A program made the translations under genes and the position numbers. This document shows, one piece after another, positions 43,401 through 52,351 of a stretch of DNA of 64,000 nucleotides. The notes beneath the pieces were generated by a model. It saw only the letters and a program-made list of their open reading frames with translations. It was not told where the DNA came from and searched no databases. The stretch lies in contig JAQMWT010000317.1 in the NCBI GenBank assembly GCA_029834535.1, positions 496,001 to 560,000 on the forward strand, given 5' to 3'. This DNA comes from Chrysophaeum taylorii (taxonomy: Eukaryota; Sar; Pelagophyceae; Pelagomonadales; Pelagomonadaceae). Position 1 is the stretch's first letter; each line of letters begins with the position of its first letter.

Positions 43401-43561
43401 GGCCGCGTGCGCCAGTCGTCGTCGTCCTCCTCCTCCTCCTCCTCCTCCTCGTCGTCGCGAGGCAGAAACGCCTCAGCAGCCGGAAGGGGCGCTGGCGAGA
43501 GCAGCGGGAGGCTCGCGCCGCCGCCGTTGTTCGGATTTGGCTCCTGCAAACGAGACTCCAT
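40466..43561 (-). CDS. AHI1: AHI1/Jouberin-like WD40 protein
   Basis: Ciliary transition-zone protein. About 1,031 residues. An acidic, basic-rich N-terminus includes a 10-Glu/Asp run. A Jouberin-specific region follows (about 237-400: VRLHIVDATTGHYLAK, VLPIATQPC, ALFLFEIVDF, YGLAWTFLRP), matching human AHI1 segment by segment. WD40 repeats run from about 540 to 940 (IRFSPTGRMLAVACC, YDMRWSQDERLLLSASGD, GSEDGAVYVWDTATG, ISWHP-type ends). The C-terminal tail is a Gln/Arg-rich helix. It lacks the SH3 domain of vertebrate AHI1. The ATG at 43561 is chosen; an upstream in-frame ATG would run through the AT-rich promoter. It is divergent from MED20 with 83 bp between starts. Confidence 0.85.
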   Translation of the reverse strand: MESRLQEPNPNNGGGASLPLLSPAPLPAAEAFLPRDDEEEEEEEEDDDDWRTRPLRNIDDVDADNDDKHWRPRQLEMRQQHVVSKKTPFDARPKRPKNKTMPGETPKSPKREKRKKNGDTKLRPFSSPSRRSKTIETDDESDEPPYSPARSYFGGEQPQFESERRATAAKASGNWETLARWTRVALALLTPCQVGLHAPPHPLDLDDEATAKLEAARGGETDDVLQLSIVETGRMSDEPDIIHPLVRLHIVDATTGHYLAKPHVIDDATTRRSGATRPYERSSVIFADSRVGIDAVDDAVDHVLPIATQPCHLSGRSIRPKWDETYVVDIPFDTILSPHALFLFEIVDFCHGLGRARGRDSSSGLYGLAWTFLRPVGPRGEINVATSKVSAEAAATTDRKAAYALADELATFERRLQLFHYEPLSRKARLQAQRFGLVPPPPPASARVPAVYLQWLRRRYRKYSSTLFVRANPVLRPEPARVPRRPRIPMEFEITTDAHFLSPFKGQLEQQSPEPRAMRAARRARRPNEQCVLPDRLLCRLVPGTKGALTIRFSPTGRMLAVACCEDHIFPIRLYDVTSHAPPETPSPDEPRTAAAAAAAVGLAANKSRDGAILVADLEGHHGMVYDMRWSQDERLLLSASGDCTAKLWFLGALGLPTPATSFEKHREEDNDDTPHLIAIFERGETSFVYCAAFITFTSVSPPPQNSDNDDDDISTTSKHQRAARSEASTRRPESDTQLPELRVVTGSFDGAVRYWHTTGHHAGRLGNKFYHDGHVNAIEVDARSGRLYSADSHGRIVVWKREGDGSRVEHYTMLRSLDHPDLRHKAIVSMMLHPRRRRGQLLVQAQNTYLKLVDLTTNNVVTNYKGNRCETVVVRAVFSPDGLMVMSGSEDGAVYVWDTATGRRLHLPFGDICFHQPVCDLSWHPTQHAIAFTAYGGAHPVLVYCARRPAQPEPIVPLASTASRVLDASTHRPAATTRAPERAGDGVEAAQHREAADRVEQRRRRIQELQARRRQLHKLQTQHEEGKALA

Positions 43562-43644
43562 GTTTCGTGTCAACTGTAATAATAAATAAATAAATGATAA
43601 CGGATGGGTAAACAACACTATCACTAACCCCGGCATCATCAATC

Positions 43645-44541
43645 ATGGAGGTGCCGATCACGTCGTTGATGCAGCCCCCGCGGAAATCACGGAAAAAAAA
43701 GGCAAAGCAGGTGGACTGGCGGACGTTTGCGACGGTGAGTGGGATCGAGGTGCCGAAGGACTGGTTCCTGAGCCAGGAGCGGCCGTTCGTGTCGTGTAGT
43801 CCCCCCGAAGGTCCGTTGGAGCTCGAGGAGCAGATGTGCGGCACGCTGGTGAGCCTCAAGCTGGATTCGTCGCGCGCCGAGGACCGGAGCAAGACATTGG
43901 CGGAGGCCGAGGCGTCGATCGAGTCGAAGCTCAAGGAGGTGGACGCCAAGAGGAGCGGGGATTGGAGGGTGGACGTGACTTACTACAAGCTGTCGACGGG
44001 CGAATCGTCGACAAATTTTTCCGAGGCGTACACGGTGTCGTGCGACGAGTTCATGATCGCCGTGGGGCGTCGCGTGGGGCGGAGCGACGAGCCGTTCGAG
44101 GCGGTCGTGGTGGGGACGGCGGTTGCGCGTTGTTTGTTCGAAGGCGTCAAGCCGCGCGCTGTCGCGAGCGTCGAGGGTTCGGCGCACGAGGTTGGCGACT
44201 TCGTGGTGCGCCTGGGGACCTTGAAGCAGGGTGGGGTGGGTCGCGCCGCGATCCTGGGGATCCGGTACCGCCCCCTTCGACCCTCGCACGCTGCGAGCGG
44301 AGACGCCGAGGCCTCGTTTCTCCACCACTGCTTGGGCCTCGACGCGGACAAGGATTACACCACCCACGATCCGCTCGCGCTCGCACCGCGACACCACATC
44401 ACAACGCCCCCTAGGGAACCCAGCTTCGATCTCGACCACCTCCTCAACGTCGTCACCTGCTTTCGGACCACGCTCTACGGCCGGAGCGCAGCGGGCGCGC
44501 GCCCTCCCGCCGGGCCTCCGACGACCTCCGGGCCCTTATAG
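43645..44541 (+). CDS. MED20: Mediator complex subunit 20-like protein
   Basis: Head-module subunit of Mediator. 298 residues with the TBP-like fold of Med20. GDWRVDVTYYKL aligns with the animal GTFCVDCETYH strand. VASVEGSAHEVGDFVVRLGTLKQGGVGRA aligns with the diagnostic block that in human reads RYQYCDFLVKVGTV, and an IRYRP strand and a C-terminal helix (LLNVVTCFRTTLYG) follow. It is about 85 residues longer than human MED20, from a basic N-terminal extension (RKSRKKKAKQ) and a Pro-rich tail. Convergent with the VPS9 gene, 64 bp apart. Confidence 0.75.
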   Translation: MEVPITSLMQPPRKSRKKKAKQVDWRTFATVSGIEVPKDWFLSQERPFVSCSPPEGPLELEEQMCGTLVSLKLDSSRAEDRSKTLAEAEASIESKLKEVDAKRSGDWRVDVTYYKLSTGESSTNFSEAYTVSCDEFMIAVGRRVGRSDEPFEAVVVGTAVARCLFEGVKPRAVASVEGSAHEVGDFVVRLGTLKQGGVGRAAILGIRYRPLRPSHAASGDAEASFLHHCLGLDADKDYTTHDPLALAPRHHITTPPREPSFDLDHLLNVVTCFRTTLYGRSAAGARPPAGPPTTSGPL

Positions 44542-44604
44542 TCAAATAAAATCATGTCACTACTACGCCTCGGCGGCGGCGGCGGCGGCGGCGGCGCTAT
44601 CTTA

Positions 44605-46338
44605 CTAGAAGGCGGAGGGGGTGTGGGGGTTTTTGGTGAGGACGGAAAGGGCGCAGTGTATGGTGGTGAGTGCGTAGCCCTGGACGCCGAGGAAGTCGTC
44701 GCGGCCGAGGTGCTCGACGAAGGCGAGGTGCGCGTGGAGCTTGGGGACCCTCGCGGCGCGGACGCAGTCGACAGCGAGGGGGAGGAGGACGTCGGCCGTG
44801 ACGTCTCGATTGTTGTTGTTGTTGTTGTTGTTACGCCCCTGGTCACGGTCATCGTCGTCGTCGTCTTTGTCGAAGAGGGGACTTCGGGCGAGGGCCTCGA
44901 CCGAAGAGACGAGGCAGCGGAGCTTGTCGGAAGGCGTCTTGGCGGCGTCGAGGGTCTTGAGGGCGGCGACGGCCTTGTTGAAGTGAGTTCTATTTTTTCT
45001 CAGTTTGAAAACATAGGAGGTCGGGTCGTCGCAGGCGGCCTCGAGAAGCCTGTTGCGATCGGGGTCGTCGAATTTAGCGAAGACGATGTCGTAGGCGTGC
45101 GAGAGGATGACGCGGTCGACGGCATCGAAGGCGAGCTCGAGGGCGTCGGCGGCCTCGGCGAGACGAGCGTGGTAAGCGACGATTTCGAGGGAGACGCAGC
45201 GTATCCAGGCGACCACGTCGGGGAGGACGTGGTGTCGTCTTTGGTAGAAGAGTTTCGAGAGGGCGGCGTGGACGCGCGCGGGGGCGGTTCTGCGGGTCGC
45301 GAGGACGGTCTGGACGAAGATAGCAACCTGGTCGTCGAGGGTTGCGAGTTCGGCGAGTTTCGGGGCGAGGGGATCCGAGGCGGGGTCGAACTCGAGGAAG
45401 GCGCCGTCGAGATCGGCGCGGGCGAGGGCGGCGGCGGCGGCGGCATCGAAGGGCTCGCCCGCGGCGGTCGCGCCCGAGGCGGCGTTAAGAGCGCGTTCGG
45501 CGACGCGTCGGGCGTCGTCGCGGCGCGTCCAGAGGCGCGCGACATCCGCCGAGACGCTCCGGAGAAGGTGGCGCTGGCGGTAGCTGACGGCGGCGCCGCC
45601 GACGAAGGCCCCCACGTTGCAGGCGGTCGCGCCGCTCGCGACAGCGGCCTGAGCGAGTTTTGCGCCGAGCAACGCGCCCGCGGGTCCGGCGAAGGCGCTC
45701 CCGACGACGCCGCCCGCGACCGTGCCGGCCGCCGTCGCGCCCGCCCAGAGCCCGAGCCGCCGGCTCCGCGACGGCGGTCTCCGCGGGGTCGTCACTTCCT
45801 CGTCCTCGTCGACGAGGTGGGGCTCGAGCGCGCGCGCGTGCTTGGCGGCGGTCGCGAGTTCAAGGAGCGAGGTGAGCTCGGTGGGCTTGACGGGGAGGCG
45901 CTTTATTTTGGCCGCCTCGGCCGCGAGGAGGGCGTCGTCGCGCCGGCGGCGGGGGGCCGCGACGGCGGCGATGTTCGAGGGCAGGACGCCGCGAAGCGCG
46001 CGGCCCGCGCCCGTCGCCGCGACGCGCTGGAGCGATATGTAACGGACCGCTGCCAGCGAGGCGCGGCTCGCGTCCACCTCGTCCCAGGGGACGGTGCGCT
46101 CCGACGGTGTCTCCAGCGGGTCGCCGGCCCACGTGCACTTGGGCACCGAACGCAGCATCGTGCAGGATCGGTGCACCGTTGTGCCGCAGAGAAGACACCG
46201 ACACGCCGAGGCCCAGGCGAGCTTGCCGCACCCCGCGCAGAACCGACCCAGCATCTGCTGCTTGGCAAAGGCGTGCCCGTGCCGAGGGGACCGCATCATC
46301 CCCTCGTTCACCAGCGCCCGCGTCGACTCCTCCTCCAT
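44605..46338 (-). CDS. VPS9-domain Rab5-type GEF with N-terminal C1-like zinc finger
   Basis: 577 residues. Residues 22-68 hold a C1-like His/Cys pattern (H22, C34, C37, C48, C51, H56, C59, C68) that may bind lipid or just zinc. A Gly/Ala-rich hydrophobic stretch at about 195-245 could lie on membranes. The C-terminal about 110 residues match VPS9: KLRCLVSSVEAL, then ADVLLPLAVDCVRAARVPKLHAHLAFVEHL (family: DDLLPVLIYVLI-A-P--LHSNLRYIE-F) and QGYALTTIHCALSVL (family GYYLTTLEAAI). VPS9 domains load GTP on Rab5-type GTPases in endocytosis. An Asn8 run near residue 520 interrupts the domain. Divergent from p47 with 103 bp between starts. Confidence 0.78.
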   Translation of the reverse strand: MEEESTRALVNEGMMRSPRHGHAFAKQQMLGRFCAGCGKLAWASACRCLLCGTTVHRSCTMLRSVPKCTWAGDPLETPSERTVPWDEVDASRASLAAVRYISLQRVAATGAGRALRGVLPSNIAAVAAPRRRRDDALLAAEAAKIKRLPVKPTELTSLLELATAAKHARALEPHLVDEDEEVTTPRRPPSRSRRLGLWAGATAAGTVAGGVVGSAFAGPAGALLGAKLAQAAVASGATACNVGAFVGGAAVSYRQRHLLRSVSADVARLWTRRDDARRVAERALNAASGATAAGEPFDAAAAAALARADLDGAFLEFDPASDPLAPKLAELATLDDQVAIFVQTVLATRRTAPARVHAALSKLFYQRRHHVLPDVVAWIRCVSLEIVAYHARLAEAADALELAFDAVDRVILSHAYDIVFAKFDDPDRNRLLEAACDDPTSYVFKLRKNRTHFNKAVAALKTLDAAKTPSDKLRCLVSSVEALARSPLFDKDDDDDDRDQGRNNNNNNNNRDVTADVLLPLAVDCVRAARVPKLHAHLAFVEHLGRDDFLGVQGYALTTIHCALSVLTKNPHTPSAF

Positions 46339-46441
46339 GACGAGGGTTTATGTATGTATTTATTAAAGACCTGAAATGGAGTCGTAGTAGGGTTTAGAAT
46401 TAACAATTAAATTTATTCAGAGACAGCAGCGAAGTCGAGTC

Positions 46442-47251
46442 ATGCCTGTCGTCGGTCTCAACGATCTTAACAACAACAACGCCAAGAAGGACGAGGAGGA
46501 GGAGGGGAAGCGGAACGAGCTGTACACGGGGGGAAATCGGCGCGGCGGGGGGGGCTCGGGCTTGAGCGTGATCGGACCCGGGGACGACGAGGAGGAGGAG
46601 GAGGAGGAGGAGAAGGGGGCCAAGTCCCACGTTGGGAACATGTTTTCGAGGGCCCAGGCCAACGCGGCCGAGGGCGTCTCGCCCGGATCGGGGGTCCCCA
46701 AGCGCGTCATCACCATGTACGCGAACGGCTTCACGATCGACGACGGTCCGTTCCGGTCCCTCGACGACCCCGCCAACAAACCTTTTCTACGGGACGTCGG
46801 CCGCGGGGTCGTTCCACGCGAGCTCGAGGACTCGGCCCAGGAGTCGGGGGCCTACCACCTCGAACTCGTCGACCGCCGAGCTGAACACTACAAGGCTCCC
46901 GCTTACGTCGCCTTCTCTGGCGGTGGCAATACCCTCGGGACTCTTCCCTCGTCCCCGGCGGTCGAACCCGTTGTTTCGGAGGATCAACAACCAAAGCCGG
47001 CCCCCGTCGTTATCGACGACGCCCAACCCAAGACGACCCTCCAAATTCGCCTCGCGAACGGCCGCCGCATCCGCGCGACTTTGAATCTTTCCCATACGGT
47101 TGCCCACCTCGAGGCCTACGTTAGAGCCCACTCCGACAATCGCCCCTTCGTGCTCCTGGCGGGCTACCCGCCCGCGATCCTCGCCGACCGCGACGCGACC
47201 ATCCAGAGCGCGAACCTCCAAGGCGCTTCCATCACGCAAAAGTGCTCCTAG
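46442..47251 (+). CDS. NSFL1C: p47/Shp1 (NSFL1C) Cdc48 cofactor
   Basis: Adaptor of the Cdc48/p97 ATPase for membrane fusion and protein extraction. 269 residues. The N-terminal SHP-type region (RNELYTGG, SGLSVIGP) is followed by an acidic run. The SEP domain is at about 88-160 (YANGFTIDDGPFRSLDDPAN, FLRDVGRG-VPREL, YKAPAYVAFSGGGNTLG), and the UBX domain at about 193-268 (LQIRLANGRRIRATLNLSHTV, LLAGYPPAILAD). Compared with human p47 (370 aa) the N-terminal UBA domain is missing, as in plant PUX4-type proteins. The ATG is clear. Confidence 0.9.
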   Translation: MPVVGLNDLNNNNAKKDEEEEGKRNELYTGGNRRGGGGSGLSVIGPGDDEEEEEEEEKGAKSHVGNMFSRAQANAAEGVSPGSGVPKRVITMYANGFTIDDGPFRSLDDPANKPFLRDVGRGVVPRELEDSAQESGAYHLELVDRRAEHYKAPAYVAFSGGGNTLGTLPSSPAVEPVVSEDQQPKPAPVVIDDAQPKTTLQIRLANGRRIRATLNLSHTVAHLEAYVRAHSDNRPFVLLAGYPPAILADRDATIQSANLQGASITQKCS

Positions 47252-47845
47252 ATCGTTTTCTTTTTTTTTTTTTCTCTCCCCGCGGCGGATATCGATCGGA
47301 CCGGAAAAGAGCGAGCCTCAGAGCTCGATGATCTTCGTGCCTGCGTAGGCTGCGCACTTACCACCCTCAATTCGCCACGATCACCAGCTCTTCGCAAGGA
47401 CGACACCTCATCCTCCTTTCGCGCGTGCTTTCTGCGGGAGAGCCTGCGCGCGATGTTCTCTTGTGGCGGCTTTTGCGGCGGCGGCGGCGGCTTTTGTGGC
47501 CTTGTTGTTGTTGTTGTTGTTGTTGTACGGGGGCGGCGGCGGCGGCGGCCGATGTTGGTGTGCGGCGGCACCCGGAATCCGCCGCGCTTGGCTCACACAG
47601 CACAATGGCCTAAGAGAATATTCCCTCTTCTCCCCAAGCCGCCGCTCAGGCGGCGCCTCGTCGAAACCCCAACAACACATCACCGCCCCGTCGCCGATCA
47701 CGTCGCGATGGGCGTCGGACATCCCCCACGGGTGCGAACAAGGCACGCTTGGGCTCTCAACATTTCGTATGTATTACAACTAGTATCACACCACCCCCCC
47801 CCTCAATAGCGAGAGTGCCGTTGGACTAAGCGACGTAGTTGCGCG
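47252..47845. other. Intergenic with microsatellites
   Basis: No gene. Poly-T at 47260-47275, (TTG)n at 47502-47525 and (CGG)n nearby. Open frames here are products of these repeats. Confidence 0.6.
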
Positions 47846-48098
47846 ATGGGTGTGCTCGACGATGACGACGAGGTCGCGTGCCCCCTCCCCAAGCTGCGAA
47901 AGGACTGCGAGCCCAAGTGCTCGAGCTTGTACTCACACTACAAGGCGTGTGCTGACCGGATCGAGGCCAAGGGCGCCGGCGACTGCGAACCCTACTACTT
48001 TGACTGGTTGAAATGCATCGACAAATGCGTAGGTCGATCGGTCGCTGCGCTGACCCCTCTCGCAGGCGATGCCCCAGATCATGCACAAGCTCAAGTGA
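47846..48098 (+). CDS. UQCRH: Complex III hinge protein QCR6/UQCRH, 2 exons
   Basis: Acidic hinge subunit of the cytochrome bc1 complex, in the mitochondrial intermembrane space. Exons 47846-48028 and 48066-48098 encode 71 residues. The 37 bp phase-0 intron (GTAGGT…CGCAG) is placed because reading through gives an unrelated tail. Splicing gives KCIDKC-AMPQIMHKLK, with the helical end typical of the family. Two CX9C pairs are exact (C-SSLYSHYKA-C and C-EPYYFDWLK-C), the disulfide pattern of UQCRH. Length is normal. Confidence 0.88.
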
Positions 48099-49028
48099 GC
48101 CGGCACCAGCCTCGCCGAGACGACGTCGCGGCGGGCCCTAATTATCACCATCATCATCATCATCATCATCAGTGGCGCATTAGAGAGAGACAGAGAGAGA
48201 GAGACTCGTGGTATCGCAGTCCTCGCAAAATAATCGCGCCCCACCCGACACTTTTATGGAGCGAGGGGGGAGCGGCAGCTCTTTCTTTTCTTCGTGGGTT
48301 CGATATTAGTGTCTCCACTGGGAAGGAAAGAGTGCACAAGGTTAATAGGTATTACGGAATCCAACTACTATATCGAAAAGCGGGAATGGGGAGGGGAGGG
48401 AGGGGAGTGCTGGGCACTTTGATGGCGAGCACCTCGCGTTGCGACGTCGTAGGTGTCGGTGCGAGCCCACGTACAAATAAATAAAGCGTCCAGGAAGTAC
48501 TAGTCGCCGCGAGAAGAAAAGACCACGCCACGATGTTTCGACGATGCTGCTTGCGATGCTTGGCCGGAGACGACCGACGGACGCAGAGACAGCACGCGTT
48601 CTCGCTGCTGTCTAGATGATGTCGTCGTCGTCGTCGTCGTCGTCGTCGCGAAAGGTCAGAGCTCGCGAAGAAAACCAGGGAGGGAACGAAAGAGATCGAG
48701 CGAAAGCGACGGAGGCTAGCCAGCGTTCGAAGAAAGCCTGCGCGTTCCTCTCGAAAAGGACTAGAAGAAGAAGACCACGAAAGCCGTCGAAAGGCGAGGG
48801 TCGGCAATTAAATCCGAAAAAAGTGGCGACGCTCGGGATACGACGCCGGCGAAAGTCGTTCGTTCGTTCGTTCGTTCGTTCGTTCGTTCGTTCGTTCGTT
48901 CGTTCCGGGGACTACGAGTTACTCGTTCTGCGTCGCGGCGGCGGTTTCAGTCGTGGTTGTTGTTGGGGAGAGTTTGTGAAAGAGGGGTGTACAGGGTCAG
49001 CAGGACTACTAGGACGCGGTGATAAAAA
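48099..49028. other. Intergenic with microsatellites
   Basis: (CAT)n at 48146-48171, (GTC)n at 48619-48650 and (GTTC)n at 48857-48905. A 138-codon frame over the last two encodes poly-Ser and FVRS repeats and is not supported as a gene. Confidence 0.6.
48857..48905. repeat. (GTTC)n microsatellite
   Basis: About twelve uninterrupted GTTC units. Confidence 0.95.
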
Positions 49029-50503
49029 CTAGGAGATGATGCAGGATGATTTTTGGGCGGCCTTTTTAGAGGCGGATCGCGAAACGAGAGCGGGCCACTT
49101 GGGATTACACGCGACATCCTCTGCGCCCCAATCCTTGGCGGCGGCGGCGGCGGCGGCGGCGGCGGATTGCGGGAGGCCGCGCTTGGTCTTGGTGGGTGTC
49201 TTGGTGCCGGCCGTGGGCGTGGGCGCGCGGTTGGGCGGCCCCGGCTTGGTACAGGTCGCGACCGAGGCGGTCGCGCCGCCGCCGCCGCCGCGCTGGGTAG
49301 CGGGAGAATCGGCGGGCGAGACTTGCTGGTGCGACGCGGGCGAGGAGATGAGAGTCCCGAGGCACTTGCCGGCGGCCGCCTGGACGGCAAGGGAGGGGTG
49401 GCCGTAGTAGTAGGAGGCGTGGGACGAGGGTTTGAGGACCTTGACCCAGAGGAAGAGATGGTGCCCGCGGTGGACGCTCCAACTCGTGGGGTATCGATCG
49501 GCGAAGCTCCGATTAGATTCGAGCTGGCGAAAGGGAAAGGGCCGACCGGGGAGCTGCCAGACCTTTCGAAGGTCGAGATAGGTCAGGACGCGACAGCCCT
49601 CGCGAGCCGAGTCGAGGAGCGTCGAGAACTGGGGAAACGCGTTCGACGGAATTTCCGTTTCGAGCATGACGACGTCGGCGTGGTCGAGGTCGCGCGTCGC
49701 GAACAGGTTTCCGTGCGCGATCTCCAAAGTTTGTTTCGTGGTCGTCTTGACGACCGTGAGAGACTCGCCCTTGACGTGGGACTGGACGCGGACGTTTGGC
49801 TCGTGGGAGCTCGTCGCCGAGCTCGCGAGGATGAGTAAAGCTTCCTCGGCCACCTTGAACCGCGCGCTCGAGAGCTCGACGCCGTAGACGCGGCGGAGGT
49901 TGGGAAACTGGAGAAAGGCCTGCATCGCGACCTTCCCGGTCCCCATTCCCAGGTCGAACAGGCTCGTCGCGCGGCGCGCGTCGAGGTGACGTTCGTCGAG
50001 CGCCTTGTTGACGCCTCGCGGCAGGAGCTCGCCGTACAGCAGGCTCCCGTGAATCTCGCACGCCGCGCGCTTGTCCTCCTCGGTCACGCACGTGTGTCCC
50101 AGCGTCTTGTGCCCCGTTTCCTGGACGCGACGCCCGTAGCACTCGTGCATCGTGCTCTGCGCCTTGGCGTACGCGAGCGACAGGTCTTCCGAAAACGTCC
50201 AAGGTTCGGGGAGACCCTTGCTGTTGAGCGACCCGTCGGGCTCCTTTGTCTCCTCGGACAACGCCGAGTTGCACCGGTCGACGATGTAGAACGCCGTCCG
50301 CAGCATCACTAGCCACCGCCGCGCACCGCTGTGTCGAAACTCGACGCAGTGCTTGCCCGAAGATCGATGGTACTGGGTTACGAGTCCTTCGCTCCACTCG
50401 CGGTTTTCGAGCAGCACCTACGCGCGACCAACTCCGCCAAGCCGACACACTCTTCACGCACCGACACCCGACATCCCACGAGGCTCGTGTTGCTCCAGGC
50501 CGT
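49029..50503 (-). CDS. DOT1-like methyltransferase with Tudor-like N-terminus, 5' end open
   Basis: Class I SAM methyltransferase nearest to DOT1 (H3K79). HGSLLYGELLPRGVNKAL, the SAM loop LFDLGMGTGKVAMQAF (DOT1: DLGSGVGQVVLQ), VYGVELS and REGCRVLTYLDLRKVW follow the DOT1 order. The substrate-side NNF motif of DOT1 reads ETEI here, so the target may differ. Exon 49029-50417 starts at a GTG after an in-frame TAG. Removing a 44 bp intron (50418-50461, GTGCGT…GTAG) joins it to 50462-50503 and completes a Tudor-like fold (LVGCRVSVLLENREWSEGLV, then GKHCVEF and RRWL). The first exon with the start codon is unresolved. A candidate (MKYTCHEDGLEFDDLERLQ) lies at about 50580-50666. The C-terminal 100 residues are Pro/Ala/Lys-rich. 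Confidence 0.68.
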
Positions 50504-50699
50504 CTGCGGGGGTACAAAAACTTAACTATCGCGACGACGACGACGACGACGACGACGAAATAAGTCGACAAAAAAACGCCGACTTCCGCGCCTTGCTCTT
50601 GAGGTGCCTCTGCAGACGCTCGAGGTCATCGAATTCCAAGCCGTCCTCGTGGCACGTGTATTTCATCGGATGTGCATCGACCGACTCAAAGTCACCTCA

Positions 50700-52351
50700 G
50701 CCCTCTCGGCGTCGTCGTCGTCGACCTCCTCCTCCTCGAGCTCGCTTGCTCGCCAAAGGGTGCGTGCCGCGGGTACCGCCTGCTTGTTCGAGACCACCCT
50801 CGCGCCTCTCGCCGTTCGATCCTCGCCTTACGCGCGACGCCGTCCGATGCCCATCGCTCCCCCGACCTCAAAACAAAGCCCACCAGCTTCTTCCTCCTGC
50901 CACGCTGCGGGCTATTTACCTGCTGTTCTCGGCCGGGCCTTTGCTTTGGCGCTTCTCCCGATAACGGACCTATGATTCTTCCAAGACGTGGCATCTGACG
51001 CATTAAAACGCCACATGTATAGCGGGGCAATTACGTGGTCAGCCCACAACGAAACACATGCGTTGAATCCAATCCTCTTTGTCTGATCCGAAGCGCCTTT
51101 TGCTTGCCAAAGAAGGCGGCGCTCTAGAAGTGCCTACGGGCGACGAAGAAGACCAAGCCTGCGCGCAATTTCAACCCGAAGAATAATAAATTCCTCGGCG
51201 GACGCTGTAAATTAAGAAACGGGGTGTGCAGCAAATCGAAGGCGTTGGTGGACGAGGTGCTCCAGATGTGAAGGACGACCTGTCGGCGACAAGGAGTACG
51301 GCGCCAGATCTTGCTGACACGGCGGATTCAGATCCGCGAGGGCGGCCGCAAGCACCTGAGCTTTAACTAACTACCCCGCCGTAAACGAGATCATCTGCGC
51401 GGTCGCGCGCTTTCTTCGCTGGCTTCTACGCGCGGCTCTCGAACAAGCGCACGAAGAATGCCCAAAAGAAAATGGAGGTCAAGCGCGCCGTGGTGAACGA
51501 CGACGAGATTGTCGAGAGCCACGTCGGAACTTAACCTAACGTCGATCGGTCCAAGCTTGACGCGTTCGCTCGCCGCCGGTCGGAAAGACGGACAACGTCG
51601 ACCGGGCATCAGGGTGATCCCAATGACTCGGTCGAGTACTTAATGCCAAAGCTCAAGCAGGCCCAAGAAATCCTCAAGATGCAGCCCGCCAAGGAACGGG
51701 TATCTCGTCGTCGGTGACGAATCCGATTCGAAGGATCCTCCGACGCGTTTTACCCGCGTCCGGATCACCGACGGTTGGGCTTTGGTGTCGAACCTCCTGA
51801 CTGGCAAGCATTAAGTTCAGGTGACTGCCCTAGCCCTGGAGGCCAAGCGCCTGCGCTCTGATGCCCGTGCCCAGAAGCGCACCCAGCAGAACCCGGCCTT
51901 TGCAGAGCTAATGGTCGACTGCGTCCGCGAGAATCTTCAGAAGTGCAAGGAGGCTTGGGACGTCCTGCTTTGACTTCAAGAAGAAGCCCGGCGGGAAGAA
52001 GAAGTGCAGAGTCGGCCGCCGTTGAAAGCGGCACCCGTGTAGTCGACTTTTCGCCCTCGTGCAGCCAGCCAGCACTTCCACCGGACCTCCCTCGACCCAA
52101 CGGCACGGCTCCTCTGCCCCGACGGCGGCGATCCTTCTCGTAGCTAGCACTACCTAAAGCAGCTTCCCTCACGCGCTTTTTGTGCGGTCGACCCCGTGTC
52201 GTCGAGCTGAAATGCCCGTCGAGAACAGAGGACCGCCCGGACGTGCGGAACGATCCTCCTCCATGTCGGGAAAAAAATCGCGGTCATTCACCACCTAACG
52301 ATTATGGAGGCATAACGGAAATCAAAGTACCGAGGTGGGGGTGTTCACTAT
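50700..52351. other. Gene-free stretch with eroded coding remnants
   Basis: Short coding-like plus-strand pieces interrupted by stops, e.g. near 51.18-51.27 kb (NKFLGGRCKLRNGVCSKSKA) and 51.83-51.97 kb (VTALALEAKRLRSDARAQKR). They suggest one decayed gene or retrocopy, but no family could be recognised. The 51.0-52.1 kb part has no long frame on either strand. Confidence 0.35.

Noticed and set aside
44554-46374. 606-codon plus-strand frame opposite the VPS9 gene
   Set aside because: Same shadow effect. Gly/Glu/Val-rich with no motifs, while the opposite strand encodes C1 and VPS9 domains.
48616-49032. 138-codon frame with FVRS repeats
   Set aside because: Product of (GTC)n and (GTTC)n microsatellites, not a protein gene.
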